Source: Paenibacillus cymbidii (lineage in GTDB: Bacteria > Bacillota > Bacilli > Paenibacillales > NBRC-103111). Taken from it: a DNA stretch of 64,000 nucleotides. The stretch is taken from assembly GCF_004764705.1 (NCBI RefSeq), contig NZ_SHLX01000010.1:186001-250000 (forward strand), given 5' to 3'. A program made the translations under genes and the position numbers. Below, one piece after another: positions 1 to 11,292 of the stretch (positions within the stretch are counted from its first letter, which is position 1; the number at the start of each line of letters is the position of its first letter). The notes beneath the pieces were generated by a model. It was not told the origin of the DNA, did not search any database, and was given only the letters and a program-made list of their open reading frames with translations.

Positions 1-2
1 TG

Positions 3-3000
3 CCCGCCGGCGACAAGGCGGTGGCGATCGCCGCGGGCGGCACCAACTCTCTCGTGCTTACCGAATCGGGCGCAATCTATGGCTTCGGCAGCAATGCGAA
101 CGGGCAGCTCGGGCAAGGAGACCGCATCGGCCGCAACACGCCGACGGCGATCGCCGCGCTTGCCGGCAAACGGGCCGTCGCTATCGCAATGGGGGACGAT
201 CATTCGTTTGTGGCGACCGAGTCGGGAGGGAACTACGCGTTGTACGCTTTCGGCGACGGCGCTTACGGCCAGCTTGGCCTCGGCAATGCCGAGGACCGGC
301 TGTCGCCGGTGCCGGTCGGCGCGTTTGCCGGCAAGAAGGTGCTTGCGCTCGCGCCCGGCGCCCGGCATACGATCGTCGTGGCGAAAAATCCCGGCTCCGA
401 TACCGCCGGACCGGCGATCGCAGGCGCGGCGGTCGCTGCGGACAACGCCTATATCGACCTGACGGCAAGCGAGGGCGTTTTCCGCACGCGCGCCGGGACG
501 GGCGGCTTGCTTCCCGGCCAACTGGCGCTTGATTTTGCCGGCAACGGAGGCAACGCCGCCGGGGCGTCCATTGTCGATGTGCGCCGGCCCGATGACGAGA
601 CGGTCGCGGCAGCGGGGGCGTTGACCGGCGGCGAAACGACGGTGCGCGTCTTTCTGCGTACAACCGGAACGCCCTCCGGCGTCGAAACGGCAACGCTTCG
701 GCCGGTGAACGGGCTGGCGGTCTTCGATGCCGCCGGCAATGCGATGCCCGGGGCGCAAACGACAGGCGCGCTGCGGTTGAAGGACAGGCTCGCGCCAACG
801 ATAGTGTCCGCGGTGCGGGACGACGACACGCATGTGACCGTGACGCTCAGCGAAAATGCCGCCGGCCTCGACAACCCGCACGACGGCGGATTTGCCGTGA
901 AGGAAACGGGCGGAACGGCAATGTATGCGGTAACGTCTACCGCAAAAGGAGCCGATGCGAAGCATGTGGTGCTGACGATAGAAGACATGGGCGAATCGGG
1001 CAAGGAAGGCGTGACGGTCGACTATACGGCCGGCGGGCGCGGCGCGGTGGCCGACGAGGCGGGCAATGCGCTCGGCACGGCGGCGGAAGCGGCAACGATT
1101 GCGGCATGGGATGCGGTGCCCCCTGCGTTCGTGGATGCGAGACGCATCGACGATACGCATCTGGAAGTGACGCTGAGCGAGGAGGCGTATCGCATTGCGC
1201 AAACGAACGACGGCGGATTCACCGTCAAGGAAACCGGAAGCGCGACGATTGCTTACGCCGTTGCCGCGATCGCCGAAGGCGCCGATGCCAGGCATGTCAT
1301 TCTGACCGTTGCCGAAATGGGCGTTTCGGCCAAAGAGGGCGTCACGATCGGGTACTCGGCGACCGGCAACGGCACGCTGGCGGACAAGGCCGGCAACAAG
1401 ATGGCGAGCATGGAGACGGTGAAAGCGATCGGATACTGGGACCGGACGGCGCCGACGATAACGTGGGGCGCGCTCGGCGCAGACAACGCCTATTTCGATG
1501 TAACGGTTACGGAAGGCGTCTACTCGACCGTTTCGGGAACCGGAGCGCCCGGTACTTCCCATATGGTTCTCACTCAAACGGCCGGCGGAAATGCGACATC
1601 GATCGCGGTCCAGGCTTTGGCGAAAACCGACGGCACGACGCCTGCGACAGCCTCGCCGCTGACAGGCGGCGAAACGGCGATTCGCGTATTTCTGTCCGTC
1701 GACAAGCCGCCGAGCGGCACGGAAAAGATTACCGTACAGCTGCCGAACTATTTTTATTTCCTGTATGACAAGGCGGGGAACGCGGCCATCGCCGCTCCCG
1801 CCCAGCACATATACACGCTGAACGATCAACTGGCGCCCAAAATGCTGGGAGCGTCTTTGGGAACAGATTCATCCACGCAAATTGTCGTACAGCTAAGCGA
1901 AAACGTGCCGGACGCGGACATCGTCAAAGCCGGCGACGGCGGTTTTACCGTCGAGGAGACGGGCAGCGGCGGGGCGGTCGTTTACCCGGTTCGTGCAATC
2001 GTCAAAGGAGCCAGCAGCCGTCAAATCGTGCTGACCGTCGATTCTTTTGCGCGATCGGGCGGGAAAGGGATCACGGTTGTCTACACGAAGGGCGGCAACG
2101 GCACGATCAAGGATGCGGCCGGCAACGAAATGGCGGACGGATCGGCAACTCTATCGGCCTGGGATCGCGGGCCCAGTCTGCAAGAAGCGATCCATTACGG
2201 CAATGCGTATGTGGACGTTCCTTTCAGCGAAGGCGTATATGGTTCGGGGGACGGATCCGGCGCATTGGACGAGTCGTTCTTCGAGCTTGTATTTTCGGAT
2301 AATGGCGGGACGCTGGTCAATGCCGTCATCGCTTCGGTCAGACAAGCGGACGGAGAAGTGGAAGAAACGGCTTCCCCGCTCACCGGAGGCGAAACGAAGA
2401 TACGTTTCTTCCTTGCGCTTGACGGCGTGCCGAACGGGTACGAAACGATGCGGATTTCGGTCGTTAAGCCGATATACGACGAATTCGGCAACGAGTTCGA
2501 AGGGGAAACGACAACAAATGAGATGTATTTCTATGATTTGGATGCGCCCCAAATCGTTTCTGTGGAGCGGGTCAGCGATACGAGCATTCGCCTGACCTTC
2601 AACGAGTATATCGGCATCTTCGACGACCAATGGAATATTTACGACGAATACTTGTGCAGCGATGGCGCCAATGAGTGCGCCGGCTTTGCGGTGGAACAAA
2701 CGGGGAGCGAAGGCGATCCCGCTCTTGCTTACCCCGTAAGCGCCATTCGGCTCGATACGGATACGTACATGGCGCTCGAACTGACGGCAGCCGATATGGG
2801 AAGGGCCGCCAAGGAAGGCGTAACGGTCAAATATATCGCCAGCGGCTATCTGCTTGTCGGGGATTATGCGTATGTGCCGAATCCGCTCGTTTTGCCTGCC
2901 GAAGGCGTCCAGGTTCCCGCCTGGGACACCGTTGCGCCGACCGCGTCGGACGCGGACTATACGCTGAGCGGCGACTATGCGGATTTTGCGTTCAGCGAAG

Positions 3001-6000
3001 GCGTATATACATCCGAAGACGGCACCGGCGGCTTGACCGCGGCGGATTTCGAGCTGACGTTCGCCGCGGGCGGCGGCCATGCAACGGGAGCGTCGATCGT
3101 GGCGGTCGCGCAAGGCGATGCGGCTACGGCAGCCGAAGCGTCGGCTTTGCACGGCGGCGAAACGGCGGTGCGCGTATTTTATGCCGTCGCCGGTACGCCA
3201 AGCGGCGCGGAAACGATCACGATCGCGCCGAAGAGCGGCGCCGCGGGAGCCGCGATTTACGACCGCGCGGGCAACGCGCTGGCGGCCTATGCGGGCGCCG
3301 CCGCGGCAACGCTGCCGGACCGGCTGGCGCCGACGATCGTCAGCGCGTCGCGTTTGGACGACACGCATATCGACGTCGACCTGAGCGAGCCCGCGACCGG
3401 GCGCAGCAAATTGGGCAGCGGCGGCTTCGCCGTAACGGAGACGGGAACGTCGGGCGGCTCCGCCGTCGCTTATGCCGTCGCGGGCATCGCTGCCGTCGGC
3501 GTCAATAGCGTCCGGCTGACGGTAGCCGATATGGGCTTGTCGGCGAAAGAAGGAGTCACCGTGACGTATACGGCCGGCGTGGCGGAGGACGGCACGATTG
3601 CCGACGGCGTCGGCAATGCCATGGCGACGGATGCTGTCGGCGCAGCGGCGGCTGCCTGGGATACCGATGCGCCGAGCGTCTCCGCGGTCGAGTACCGTAC
3701 GGACTTCGCTTATGCCGACATTACGGTCAACGAAGGCGTATATGGCACGGCAAACGGCACGGGCGGCGTGTCCGCATCGGCGTTCGAGCTGACGTTCGCC
3801 GCGGGCGGCGGCACGGCTGCCGGCGTGTCGATTGCGGCGGTGAAACGTCCTGACGCAACGACTCTCGAGGAGGCGACGGCGCTCGGCGGCGGCGAAACGA
3901 CGATCCGGCTGTTCTATGCAGTGAACGGGACGTCGAGCGGCGCGGAAACGATAGCGGTTTCGACTCGGACCGGCGCGTCCGTCTACGACCGCGCCGGCAA
4001 CGCGCTGGCGGTCTATGCGGGAGGCGGCGCGGCGGCGTTGCCGGACCGGCTGGCGCCGACAATCGTCGCTGCCGCTCGCGCCGACGACTCTCATCTTGTC
4101 GTTACATTAAGCGAGCCGGCGACGGGCCGCGATGCGGTTGGCGATGGCGGTTTCGCCGTAACGGAAACGGGCGGCGCGACAGTCGCTTATGCCGTTTATG
4201 CGACAGCCGCCGTCGGGTCCAGCCAAATCCGGCTGACCGTAGCCGATCTGGGCGTGTCGGCAAGGGAAGGCGTCACGGTCACGTATGCGGCGGGCGGCAA
4301 CGGCGTCGTGGCCGACGCCGCAGGCAACGCGCTGGCGACGAATGCGGCCGGCGCCGAGGTGGCCGCCTGGGATACGGCTGCGCCTGCCTTCGCCGGATTG
4401 AGCGCCGGCCCCGCGAACGCGTACGTAGACGTTGCGGTTAGCGAAGGGGTTTACGGCACGGCGAACGGCTATGGCGGGGTGACCGCTGCCGGCTGGAAGC
4501 TGGTGTTCGTAGCGGGCAGCGGCGGCGCTGCGCAGGCGGCGATTGCCGCTGCAACACGCACTGACGCGGCAACGGCGGCAGAGGCGACCGCGCTTGCCGG
4601 CGGCGAAACGACAGTGCGCCTGTTCCTGACGTTGACGGGCACGGCGAACGGCACGGAAACGATTGCGCTGCAGCCGGCGGATGGCGCGTCGCTGTTCGAC
4701 CGGGCCGGCAACGCCATTGCGGCCGGCGGGACGGCCGGGCCGATTGCGCTGCGCGACATGCGGCAACCGGAGCCGCAGGGCGAGGATGACCCGCAGCCCG
4801 TGCAGCAGCCGGACAAGCAGCCCGACAAGGCGGCAGGCAACGAACCTGCCCCCGGAAGGGAAGGCGGCATCGCCGTTATTGTAGGGGGCGTGGAGCAGGA
4901 GCAGCTGGCGACGGCGACGATCGCCGAAGCGGGCGGCCGGCGGACGACGACTGTCGCGTTGGACGAAACCGCCCTGGCGGCCAGGCTGGACACTGCCGAT
5001 ACCGGCGCTTCCGTCGTCGTGCCGGTCCGAAACGGCTCCGCCGCCGTCCACCTCGATTTGAACGGCCGTATGGTGCGCGGCATGGCGAGCGGCGACGCCG
5101 TCATCGTCGTACAAACCGAATTTGGTTCTTACGCCTTGCCGGCGAGGCAACTCGATCTCGCTGACATCGCCTTGCAGCTTGACGCCGGCGGCGCCGCGCC
5201 GCAAGACATTCGGTTCCGCGTGTCGGTCATGGAGCCGCCTGCAGGCGAAACGGCGATTGTGCCGGGAGGGGAGGACGAAAGCGGCGGCGTCGTGCTGGTG
5301 GCTCCGGCGGTCGACTTCCAGGTGACCGCTTCCTATGGAGGCCGGGAAGTGAGCGTCCGGAAGTTCGACGCGTACGTGGAGCGGACGATCGCCATCCCGC
5401 CCGGCGTCGATCCGGGCCGCATCACGACAGGCGTGCTCGTGATGCCGGACGGCAGTCTGCAGCACGTGCCGACGAAAGTGGTCGAACGCGGCGGCGCGTA
5501 TGCTGCAGTGATCAACAGTTTGACGAACAGCCGGTACGCGGTAATCTACAATGCCGAATCGTTCGCGGACACGGTCGGGCATTGGGCGGGAGCTTCCATC
5601 GCCAATATGGCGGCGCGGCTGGTGATCCGCGGCGTGGGCGAGCAGCGGTACGAGCCGGATCGGCCGGTGACCCGCGCCGAGTTTGCGGCGATCGCCGTCC
5701 GGGCGCTTGGCCTGGCTTCGCATGAGAACGGCGCGCCGTTCCGCGATGTAAGCCCCGACGACTGGTATGCGTCCGCAGCGGCGATTGCGGCCGAATACGG
5801 ACTGGCGCAAGGGGAGGACGACGGCTCCTTCCGGCCGGAGCGCTCGATCACGCGGGAGGAAACGGCGGCCATTCTCGCCCGCGCGGCGAAGCTTGCCAAG
5901 CTGGAGCCGGCACTGTCCGCAGCGGAGGCGGATGCCGCCGTGAACGCCTTCGCGGACGGAGGCGACGTCAGCGGCTGGGCGAAAGAAGCTGTCGCGGCAG

Positions 6001-6122
6001 CGGTAAGGCTCGGCATCCTGGAAGGCGACGAAGAGCGGCTGTCGCCGCGGGAGGCGATTACCCGCGCGCAAGCGGCCGTCGTTCTGGAGCGGCTGCTGCG
6101 CAAAGCGGATTTGATTAACTGA
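3..6122 (+). CDS. Giant S-layer-homology surface protein, 5' truncated
   Basis: This is the C-terminal 2,039 or so codons of a very large exported protein; the frame is open to the left edge, so the start and signal peptide lie outside the window. The first 120 residues are RCC1/BLIP-II-type repeats (GFGSNANGQLGQGD, then AFGDGAYGQLGLGN). About ten alternating 100-120 residue beta-rich units follow, each marked by a D.AGN motif and by phrases such as SEGVYGTANG and GGETTVR. A Pro/Gln/Asp-rich linker lies near residue 1,590. Three SLH domains occupy roughly residues 1,845-2,033 (FADTVGHWA, FRDVSPDDWY, FADGGDVSGWA). SLH domains anchor proteins to pyruvylated secondary cell-wall polymer. The repeats suggest a stalk or adhesin, which is inference. 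A terminator follows directly. Confidence 0.9.
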   Translation, partial: PAGDKAVAIAAGGTNSLVLTESGAIYGFGSNANGQLGQGDRIGRNTPTAIAALAGKRAVAIAMGDDHSFVATESGGNYALYAFGDGAYGQLGLGNAEDRLSPVPVGAFAGKKVLALAPGARHTIVVAKNPGSDTAGPAIAGAAVAADNAYIDLTASEGVFRTRAGTGGLLPGQLALDFAGNGGNAAGASIVDVRRPDDETVAAAGALTGGETTVRVFLRTTGTPSGVETATLRPVNGLAVFDAAGNAMPGAQTTGALRLKDRLAPTIVSAVRDDDTHVTVTLSENAAGLDNPHDGGFAVKETGGTAMYAVTSTAKGADAKHVVLTIEDMGESGKEGVTVDYTAGGRGAVADEAGNALGTAAEAATIAAWDAVPPAFVDARRIDDTHLEVTLSEEAYRIAQTNDGGFTVKETGSATIAYAVAAIAEGADARHVILTVAEMGVSAKEGVTIGYSATGNGTLADKAGNKMASMETVKAIGYWDRTAPTITWGALGADNAYFDVTVTEGVYSTVSGTGAPGTSHMVLTQTAGGNATSIAVQALAKTDGTTPATASPLTGGETAIRVFLSVDKPPSGTEKITVQLPNYFYFLYDKAGNAAIAAPAQHIYTLNDQLAPKMLGASLGTDSSTQIVVQLSENVPDADIVKAGDGGFTVEETGSGGAVVYPVRAIVKGASSRQIVLTVDSFARSGGKGITVVYTKGGNGTIKDAAGNEMADGSATLSAWDRGPSLQEAIHYGNAYVDVPFSEGVYGSGDGSGALDESFFELVFSDNGGTLVNAVIASVRQADGEVEETASPLTGGETKIRFFLALDGVPNGYETMRISVVKPIYDEFGNEFEGETTTNEMYFYDLDAPQIVSVERVSDTSIRLTFNEYIGIFDDQWNIYDEYLCSDGANECAGFAVEQTGSEGDPALAYPVSAIRLDTDTYMALELTAADMGRAAKEGVTVKYIASGYLLVGDYAYVPNPLVLPAEGVQVPAWDTVAPTASDADYTLSGDYADFAFSEGVYTSEDGTGGLTAADFELTFAAGGGHATGASIVAVAQGDAATAAEASALHGGETAVRVFYAVAGTPSGAETITIAPKSGAAGAAIYDRAGNALAAYAGAAAATLPDRLAPTIVSASRLDDTHIDVDLSEPATGRSKLGSGGFAVTETGTSGGSAVAYAVAGIAAVGVNSVRLTVADMGLSAKEGVTVTYTAGVAEDGTIADGVGNAMATDAVGAAAAAWDTDAPSVSAVEYRTDFAYADITVNEGVYGTANGTGGVSASAFELTFAAGGGTAAGVSIAAVKRPDATTLEEATALGGGETTIRLFYAVNGTSSGAETIAVSTRTGASVYDRAGNALAVYAGGGAAALPDRLAPTIVAAARADDSHLVVTLSEPATGRDAVGDGGFAVTETGGATVAYAVYATAAVGSSQIRLTVADLGVSAREGVTVTYAAGGNGVVADAAGNALATNAAGAEVAAWDTAAPAFAGLSAGPANAYVDVAVSEGVYGTANGYGGVTAAGWKLVFVAGSGGAAQAAIAAATRTDAATAAEATALAGGETTVRLFLTLTGTANGTETIALQPADGASLFDRAGNAIAAGGTAGPIALRDMRQPEPQGEDDPQPVQQPDKQPDKAAGNEPAPGREGGIAVIVGGVEQEQLATATIAEAGGRRTTTVALDETALAARLDTADTGASVVVPVRNGSAAVHLDLNGRMVRGMASGDAVIVVQTEFGSYALPARQLDLADIALQLDAGGAAPQDIRFRVSVMEPPAGETAIVPGGEDESGGVVLVAPAVDFQVTASYGGREVSVRKFDAYVERTIAIPPGVDPGRITTGVLVMPDGSLQHVPTKVVERGGAYAAVINSLTNSRYAVIYNAESFADTVGHWAGASIANMAARLVIRGVGEQRYEPDRPVTRAEFAAIAVRALGLASHENGAPFRDVSPDDWYASAAAIAAEYGLAQGEDDGSFRPERSITREETAAILARAAKLAKLEPALSAAEADAAVNAFADGGDVSGWAKEAVAAAVRLGILEGDEERLSPREAITRAQAAVVLERLLRKADLIN

Positions 6123-6142
6123 CACAGGCTGCGCTCCTCGTC

Positions 6143-6190
6143 AACCTCCGCCGCTCGGCTTTTATGCCGGGAGGCGGAGGTTTTATTTTT
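6143..6190 (+). terminator. Rho-independent terminator after the SLH gene
   Basis: A GC-rich stem (AACCTCCGCC pairing with GGCGGAGGTT) is followed by TTTTATTTTT, starting 20 bp after the stop codon of the SLH gene. Confidence 0.85.
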
Positions 6191-6210
6191 CGACGAATAG
6201 CATTTTAGCC

Positions 6211-6401
6211 AAATAAGCCATATTTCATTGGCTATTTTGCCTAAATGGGAGCACAACCGCAAAATAGCCAGTGATTTCACTGGCTATTCGGCGGAGAAGT
6301 GAGATTTTTGGTAGATCGGACGAAATAACCAGTGTTTTCACTGGTTATTTCTGTCGGAGCGGGTGAAATGGCGGGAATAAGCCATTTTTTATGGCTTATT
6401 T
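6211..6401. repeat. Four-palindrome intergenic element, copy A
   Basis: Four short palindromes begin at 6211, 6261, 6323 and 6376 (offsets 50, 62, 53). Palindrome 2 is perfect, AATAGCCAGTGA and its complement around TT. Palindrome 3 has both arms changed together to AACC/GGTT. Palindrome 4 is AATAAGCCAT with its complement. The element lies between convergent genes. No protein-like frame is evident here. The same element recurs at 18112, 26124, 35280 and 53319. Confidence 0.85.
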
Positions 6402-6530
6402 GGCTGGCGAGCGAGCTGAGGAGGCGCGTTTCGAGCGGAGCGGTCGGGAACAGGCGACAGCTGCGCAGCAAGTTGTGTTCCCGCTGCTAACTGGCTCGTG
6501 CGCCAGTCTCGGCGAAACCGGCGAAGCCAA

Positions 6531-6582
6531 CGGGACGCGATTCAAGCGGCCGCTCATCGTTTAAAAGGCCGCTTGCGTCCCG
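6531..6582. other. Long inverted repeat at the 3' end of the citrate synthase gene
   Basis: CGGGACGC and AAGCGGCC pair with GGCCGCTT and GCGTCCCG across a short loop, nine bases beyond the citrate synthase stop. There is no clear T-run on either strand, so it may end transcription weakly or stabilise the 3' end. Confidence 0.5.
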
Positions 6583-6590
6583 CCCGGCGC

Positions 6591-7727
6591 TCACTCCTCC
6601 GGCAGCGGTCCGACGTAGACCGACTGCGGGCGGAAGATGCGGTTGTTCGCCGCCTGCTCCAGCACGTGCGCCGTCCAGCCGACGACGCGCGCCGCAGAGA
6701 ACGTCGGCGTGAACAGCTCCGCCGGCATCGCTACCGCCCGCATGACGGCGGCGGCGTAAAACTCGACGTTCGTATACAACCGCCGTCCCGGCTTGTACTC
6801 CGCCAGCAGCCGGATCGCGGCTTCCTCCGCGTGCCGCGCCAGATCGAGCCACGGGTCGTCTCCGGCAACCCCGGCGACGACCTCGCGCAAGGCTTCGGCC
6901 CGCGGATCGTGCGTTTTGTAGACGCGGTGGCCGAAGCCCATCAGCCGCTCGCCGCGTTCCAGCATCGCGCGCAGCACCGGTTCGGCGCGCTCCTTGGCGC
7001 CGATCGCCTCCAGCAGCGCGATGACGCCGGAAGGCGCGCCGCCGTGAAGCGGCCCTTTCATCGCGCCGATGGCGGCGGCAACGGCCGCGTGCAGGTCGGA
7101 CTCCGTCGAGGCTACGACCCGGGCGGCGAAGGTCGACGCATTCAAGCCATGCTCCATGGCCAATATCATGTAGGCGCTCATCGCGCGCACGTGCGCCGGC
7201 TCCGGCTCGCGGCCAAACAGCAGCCGCAGGTAAGCGGCAACGTGGCCTTCCGCCTCGCCAGCCGCCCCCGCGCTTCTCGCCGCTTCCGCTTCGCTGGCCG
7301 GCTCCACCCAAGGCAAGCCGGCCAAGCGCCGGTAGCGGTACGCGATGATGACCGGAAGCATGCCGGTCAGCCGGATCGCCTGCTCCGCCGTCGGCGGCCA
7401 GGCGGGCTCCGCGCCGAACGTCGCCGCCACCGCGGCCGCCATCGCGTTCATCAGCGGCGCTTCCGGCGGCAGCGCGTCGAGCAGCCGCCGCAGCTCCGGC
7501 GTCAGCCGCCGCGCCGCCGCGAGCTGCCCGCGCAGCCGCTCCAGCTGTGCGGCGCCCGGCAGCTCGCCGTACCAGAGCAAATGCGCCGCCTCCTCAAACG
7601 TCCGATGCAGCGCCAGCTCCCTGGCGGCATACCCGCGAAAAACCAGCTTTCCCTGCGCGCCGTCCACGAGCCCGATCGACGTTTGCGCCGCTATGATCCC
7701 TTCCAGTCCGGCCGCTATCTTTTCCAA
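6591..7727 (-). CDS. Citrate synthase family protein
   Basis: This enzyme condenses acetyl-CoA (or propionyl-CoA) with oxaloacetate to citrate or 2-methylcitrate in the cytoplasm. The 378-residue length fits the short bacterial citrate synthases. The family signatures are all visible: MEHGLNASTF, IGAMKGPLHGGAP with the catalytic His, and MGFGHRVYK with the second His. The start is TTG at 7727, nine bases after GGAGG. The gene stands alone and is divergent from the H-NOX operon. It could be the main citrate synthase or a CitA/MmgD-type paralogue. Sequence alone does not separate citrate from methylcitrate activity, so no symbol is given. Its Ala/Arg-rich composition is typical of this GC-rich genome. 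Confidence 0.9.
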   Translation of the reverse strand: MEKIAAGLEGIIAAQTSIGLVDGAQGKLVFRGYAARELALHRTFEEAAHLLWYGELPGAAQLERLRGQLAAARRLTPELRRLLDALPPEAPLMNAMAAAVAATFGAEPAWPPTAEQAIRLTGMLPVIIAYRYRRLAGLPWVEPASEAEAARSAGAAGEAEGHVAAYLRLLFGREPEPAHVRAMSAYMILAMEHGLNASTFAARVVASTESDLHAAVAAAIGAMKGPLHGGAPSGVIALLEAIGAKERAEPVLRAMLERGERLMGFGHRVYKTHDPRAEALREVVAGVAGDDPWLDLARHAEEAAIRLLAEYKPGRRLYTNVEFYAAAVMRAVAMPAELFTPTFSAARVVGWTAHVLEQAANNRIFRPQSVYVGPLPEE

Positions 7728-7838
7728 TCGAATTCGCCTCCATCGTTTGAATTAGCAAAATCATAACATGCCAACTCAATAAATAAAATATTATTAATTC
7801 TATTTATTCGATAAATTATACTTATCGGTATCCCTTGA

Positions 7839-7868
7839 TTGACAACATTCGATGGCAATTGCTAGAAT
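7839..7868 (+). promoter_or_regulatory. Candidate sigma-A promoter of the H-NOX operon
   Basis: TTGACA (7839-7844), an 18 bp spacer and TAGAAT (7863-7868) lie about 35 bp before the preferred GTG start at 7903. A CGATAA...TTATCG inverted repeat sits just upstream near 7809-7827 and could be an operator. Confidence 0.6.
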
Positions 7869-7902
7869 TCGAGTAGATGCTGTCGGCAGGCGGAGTTGGA
7901 CA

Positions 7903-9030
7903 GTGGAAGTTCGAACGAGAATCGCGATGAATGGGGCCTTGCGAATGAACAGCGATTGGTCGAAGCGTGCATCGATTCTGATCGTGGATGACCAGGAATA
8001 CAACATCGGCTTGCTGGAGCGGATCCTGAAACGGGCAGGCTTCGATTATTTGACCAGTACGACCGATCCTTTTCAAATCGAACCGTTGCTCCACCGTCGT
8101 TTGCCGGATATTGTGCTGCTCGATTTGCATATGCCGGGCATGGACGGCTTCGAGGCGCTGCGGCTGATTCGCGGCATGCAGGAAGAAGGAAGCTACTTGC
8201 CGGTGCTCGTGCTTACCGCCGACGTAACGCCGGAAGCGAAGCAGAAAGCGCTGCACGAAGGCGCCAACGACTTCCTGACCAAGCCGTTCGACAAGACCGA
8301 AGTTGTCCTCCGCATCGAAAATTTGCTCAACACCCGAAGGCTTCATCTGGAGCTGCAGCATCACAACTCGCTCTTGGAGGAGCGGGTGCTGGAGCGGACG
8401 CTCGATTTGGAGAAAGCGAAGTTCGAAATATTGCAGCTGCTCGCCAGAGCGTCCGAGTTCCGCGACGACATGACCGGCCAGCACACACAGCGCGTCGGCT
8501 GGCTGTCGGGAGCGATTGCCGGGGAGCTTGGACTCTCCCCTGCGGATGCGGAGCTTGTGCGGCTGGCGGCGCCGCTCCATGACCTCGGCAAAATCGGCAT
8601 CCCCGACGACATCTTGCTGAAACCCGGCCGATTCACTCCCTCCGAATTCGATCATATGAAGTCGCACACCTCGATTGGCGCCAGCATATTGGAAGGAAGC
8701 TTTTTTGCGGTGCTCAAGGTCGCTTACGAAATCGCGCTATTCCATCACGAAAGATGGGACGGCAGCGGTTACCCGAAAGGACTGGCCGGCGATCAAATCC
8801 CGCTGGTCGCGCGAATCGTGGCGCTGGCCGACTTCTACGACGCGCTGACGCACGCCCGCCCCTACAAGACCGCCTGGACGCAGGAGGCGGCAGTCGCCGA
8901 AATCCGCAAGCAGCGCGGCGCGCATTTCGACCCCTTGGTAGTAGACGCGTTTTTGCGTGTTGTACATAGTGAATCGTTTGGGACAGAACAAGCTTTGCAA
9001 TCCAACTTTGGGGGAGTGTCGGAATCATGA
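7903..9030 (+). CDS. REC-HD-GYP response regulator, predicted c-di-GMP phosphodiesterase
   Basis: A phosphorylation-controlled enzyme predicted to hydrolyse cyclic di-GMP. The N-terminal receiver domain (about residues 20-140) has the acidic pair in LIVDDQ and the phospho-acceptor Asp74 in LLDLHMPGMDG. A short helical linker (about 145-185) leads to the HD-GYP domain with HDLGKIGIP (His226-Asp227) and HHERWDGSGYP (His281-His282), all catalytic motifs intact. I chose GTG 7903 because GGAG lies seven bases upstream and the candidate promoter would start downstream of the earlier ATG at 7852; ATG 7927 is also possible. The stop overlaps the H-NOX start (ATGA), which implies translational coupling. 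This pairing suggests control of c-di-GMP by the NO sensor. Confidence 0.9.
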   Translation: MEVRTRIAMNGALRMNSDWSKRASILIVDDQEYNIGLLERILKRAGFDYLTSTTDPFQIEPLLHRRLPDIVLLDLHMPGMDGFEALRLIRGMQEEGSYLPVLVLTADVTPEAKQKALHEGANDFLTKPFDKTEVVLRIENLLNTRRLHLELQHHNSLLEERVLERTLDLEKAKFEILQLLARASEFRDDMTGQHTQRVGWLSGAIAGELGLSPADAELVRLAAPLHDLGKIGIPDDILLKPGRFTPSEFDHMKSHTSIGASILEGSFFAVLKVAYEIALFHHERWDGSGYPKGLAGDQIPLVARIVALADFYDALTHARPYKTAWTQEAAVAEIRKQRGAHFDPLVVDAFLRVVHSESFGTEQALQSNFGGVSES

Positions 9031-9572
9031 AAGGCATGGTATTTACTTCGTTTCTGGAAATGGTCGAAAACAAGTTTTCGCTCGAAGTGGCGGATCACAT
9101 TATCGAAAAGGCCGAGTTGCCTTCGGGAGGCAGCTACACGTCGGTCGGTACGTACGATCACGGCGAAATGATTTCGCTTGTGGTGCAGCTCAGCGGGAAG
9201 ACCGGCATTCCGGTAGCGGACCTGGTCAAAGTGTTCGGCGAGTATTTGTTCGGCCAGCTTGTAAGCATGTACCCGCAATTTCTCGAAGCGAACCCGACGG
9301 CGTTCGACTTGCTGCAGAAGGTGGACAGCTACATCCACGTCGAAGTGCGCAAGCTGTACCCGGATGCGGAGCTGCCGGGCTTCACGTACGACACCAGCGT
9401 GCCGGGCGAGCTGCGGATGACGTATCGCTCTTCGCGTCCGTTCGCCGACCTGGCGGAAGGGCTCATTCTCGGCTGTGTCGCCCACTATGGCGAACCAATC
9501 GATATCGCGCGCGAAGATGTGACGGACAGCGCGGGCACGTCGGCCCATTTTACACTGAAGAAGCGGGTGTAA
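9027..9572 (+). CDS. H-NOX haem-based nitric oxide sensor
   Basis: A soluble 181-residue haem-NO/oxygen-binding (HNOB) domain protein. The proximal haem ligand is His104 in SYIHVEVRKLYPDAELP. The haem-propionate motif YxSxR is Tyr133-Ser135-Arg137 (YRSSR). The residue aligned by eye with the oxygen-stabilising distal Tyr140 of Thermoanaerobacter H-NOX is Leu142, which predicts NO selectivity rather than oxygen binding; this is inference. It is a stand-alone domain, not fused to a chemoreceptor. It overlaps the HD-GYP gene upstream and sits four bases before the hybrid kinase, the usual partner of stand-alone bacterial H-NOX proteins. GGGGGAG lies ten bases before the ATG. Confidence 0.93.
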   Translation: MKGMVFTSFLEMVENKFSLEVADHIIEKAELPSGGSYTSVGTYDHGEMISLVVQLSGKTGIPVADLVKVFGEYLFGQLVSMYPQFLEANPTAFDLLQKVDSYIHVEVRKLYPDAELPGFTYDTSVPGELRMTYRSSRPFADLAEGLILGCVAHYGEPIDIAREDVTDSAGTSAHFTLKKRV

Positions 9573-9576
9573 CGGC

Positions 9577-11262
<1,686 letters not shown>

Positions 11263-11292
11263 CCGAGACGAATCGGCTGAGGAGCGGCACGT

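Noticed and set aside
2151..4094. Long minus-strand open frames opposite the SLH gene, also 4107-6125
   Set aside because: Arg/Ala-rich shadow frames of a GC-rich repetitive gene, without ribosome sites or recognisable domains.
6211..6401. CRISPR array
   Set aside because: Palindromes are spaced 50-62 bp, differ between copies, spacers are shared between loci, and no cas genes are present.
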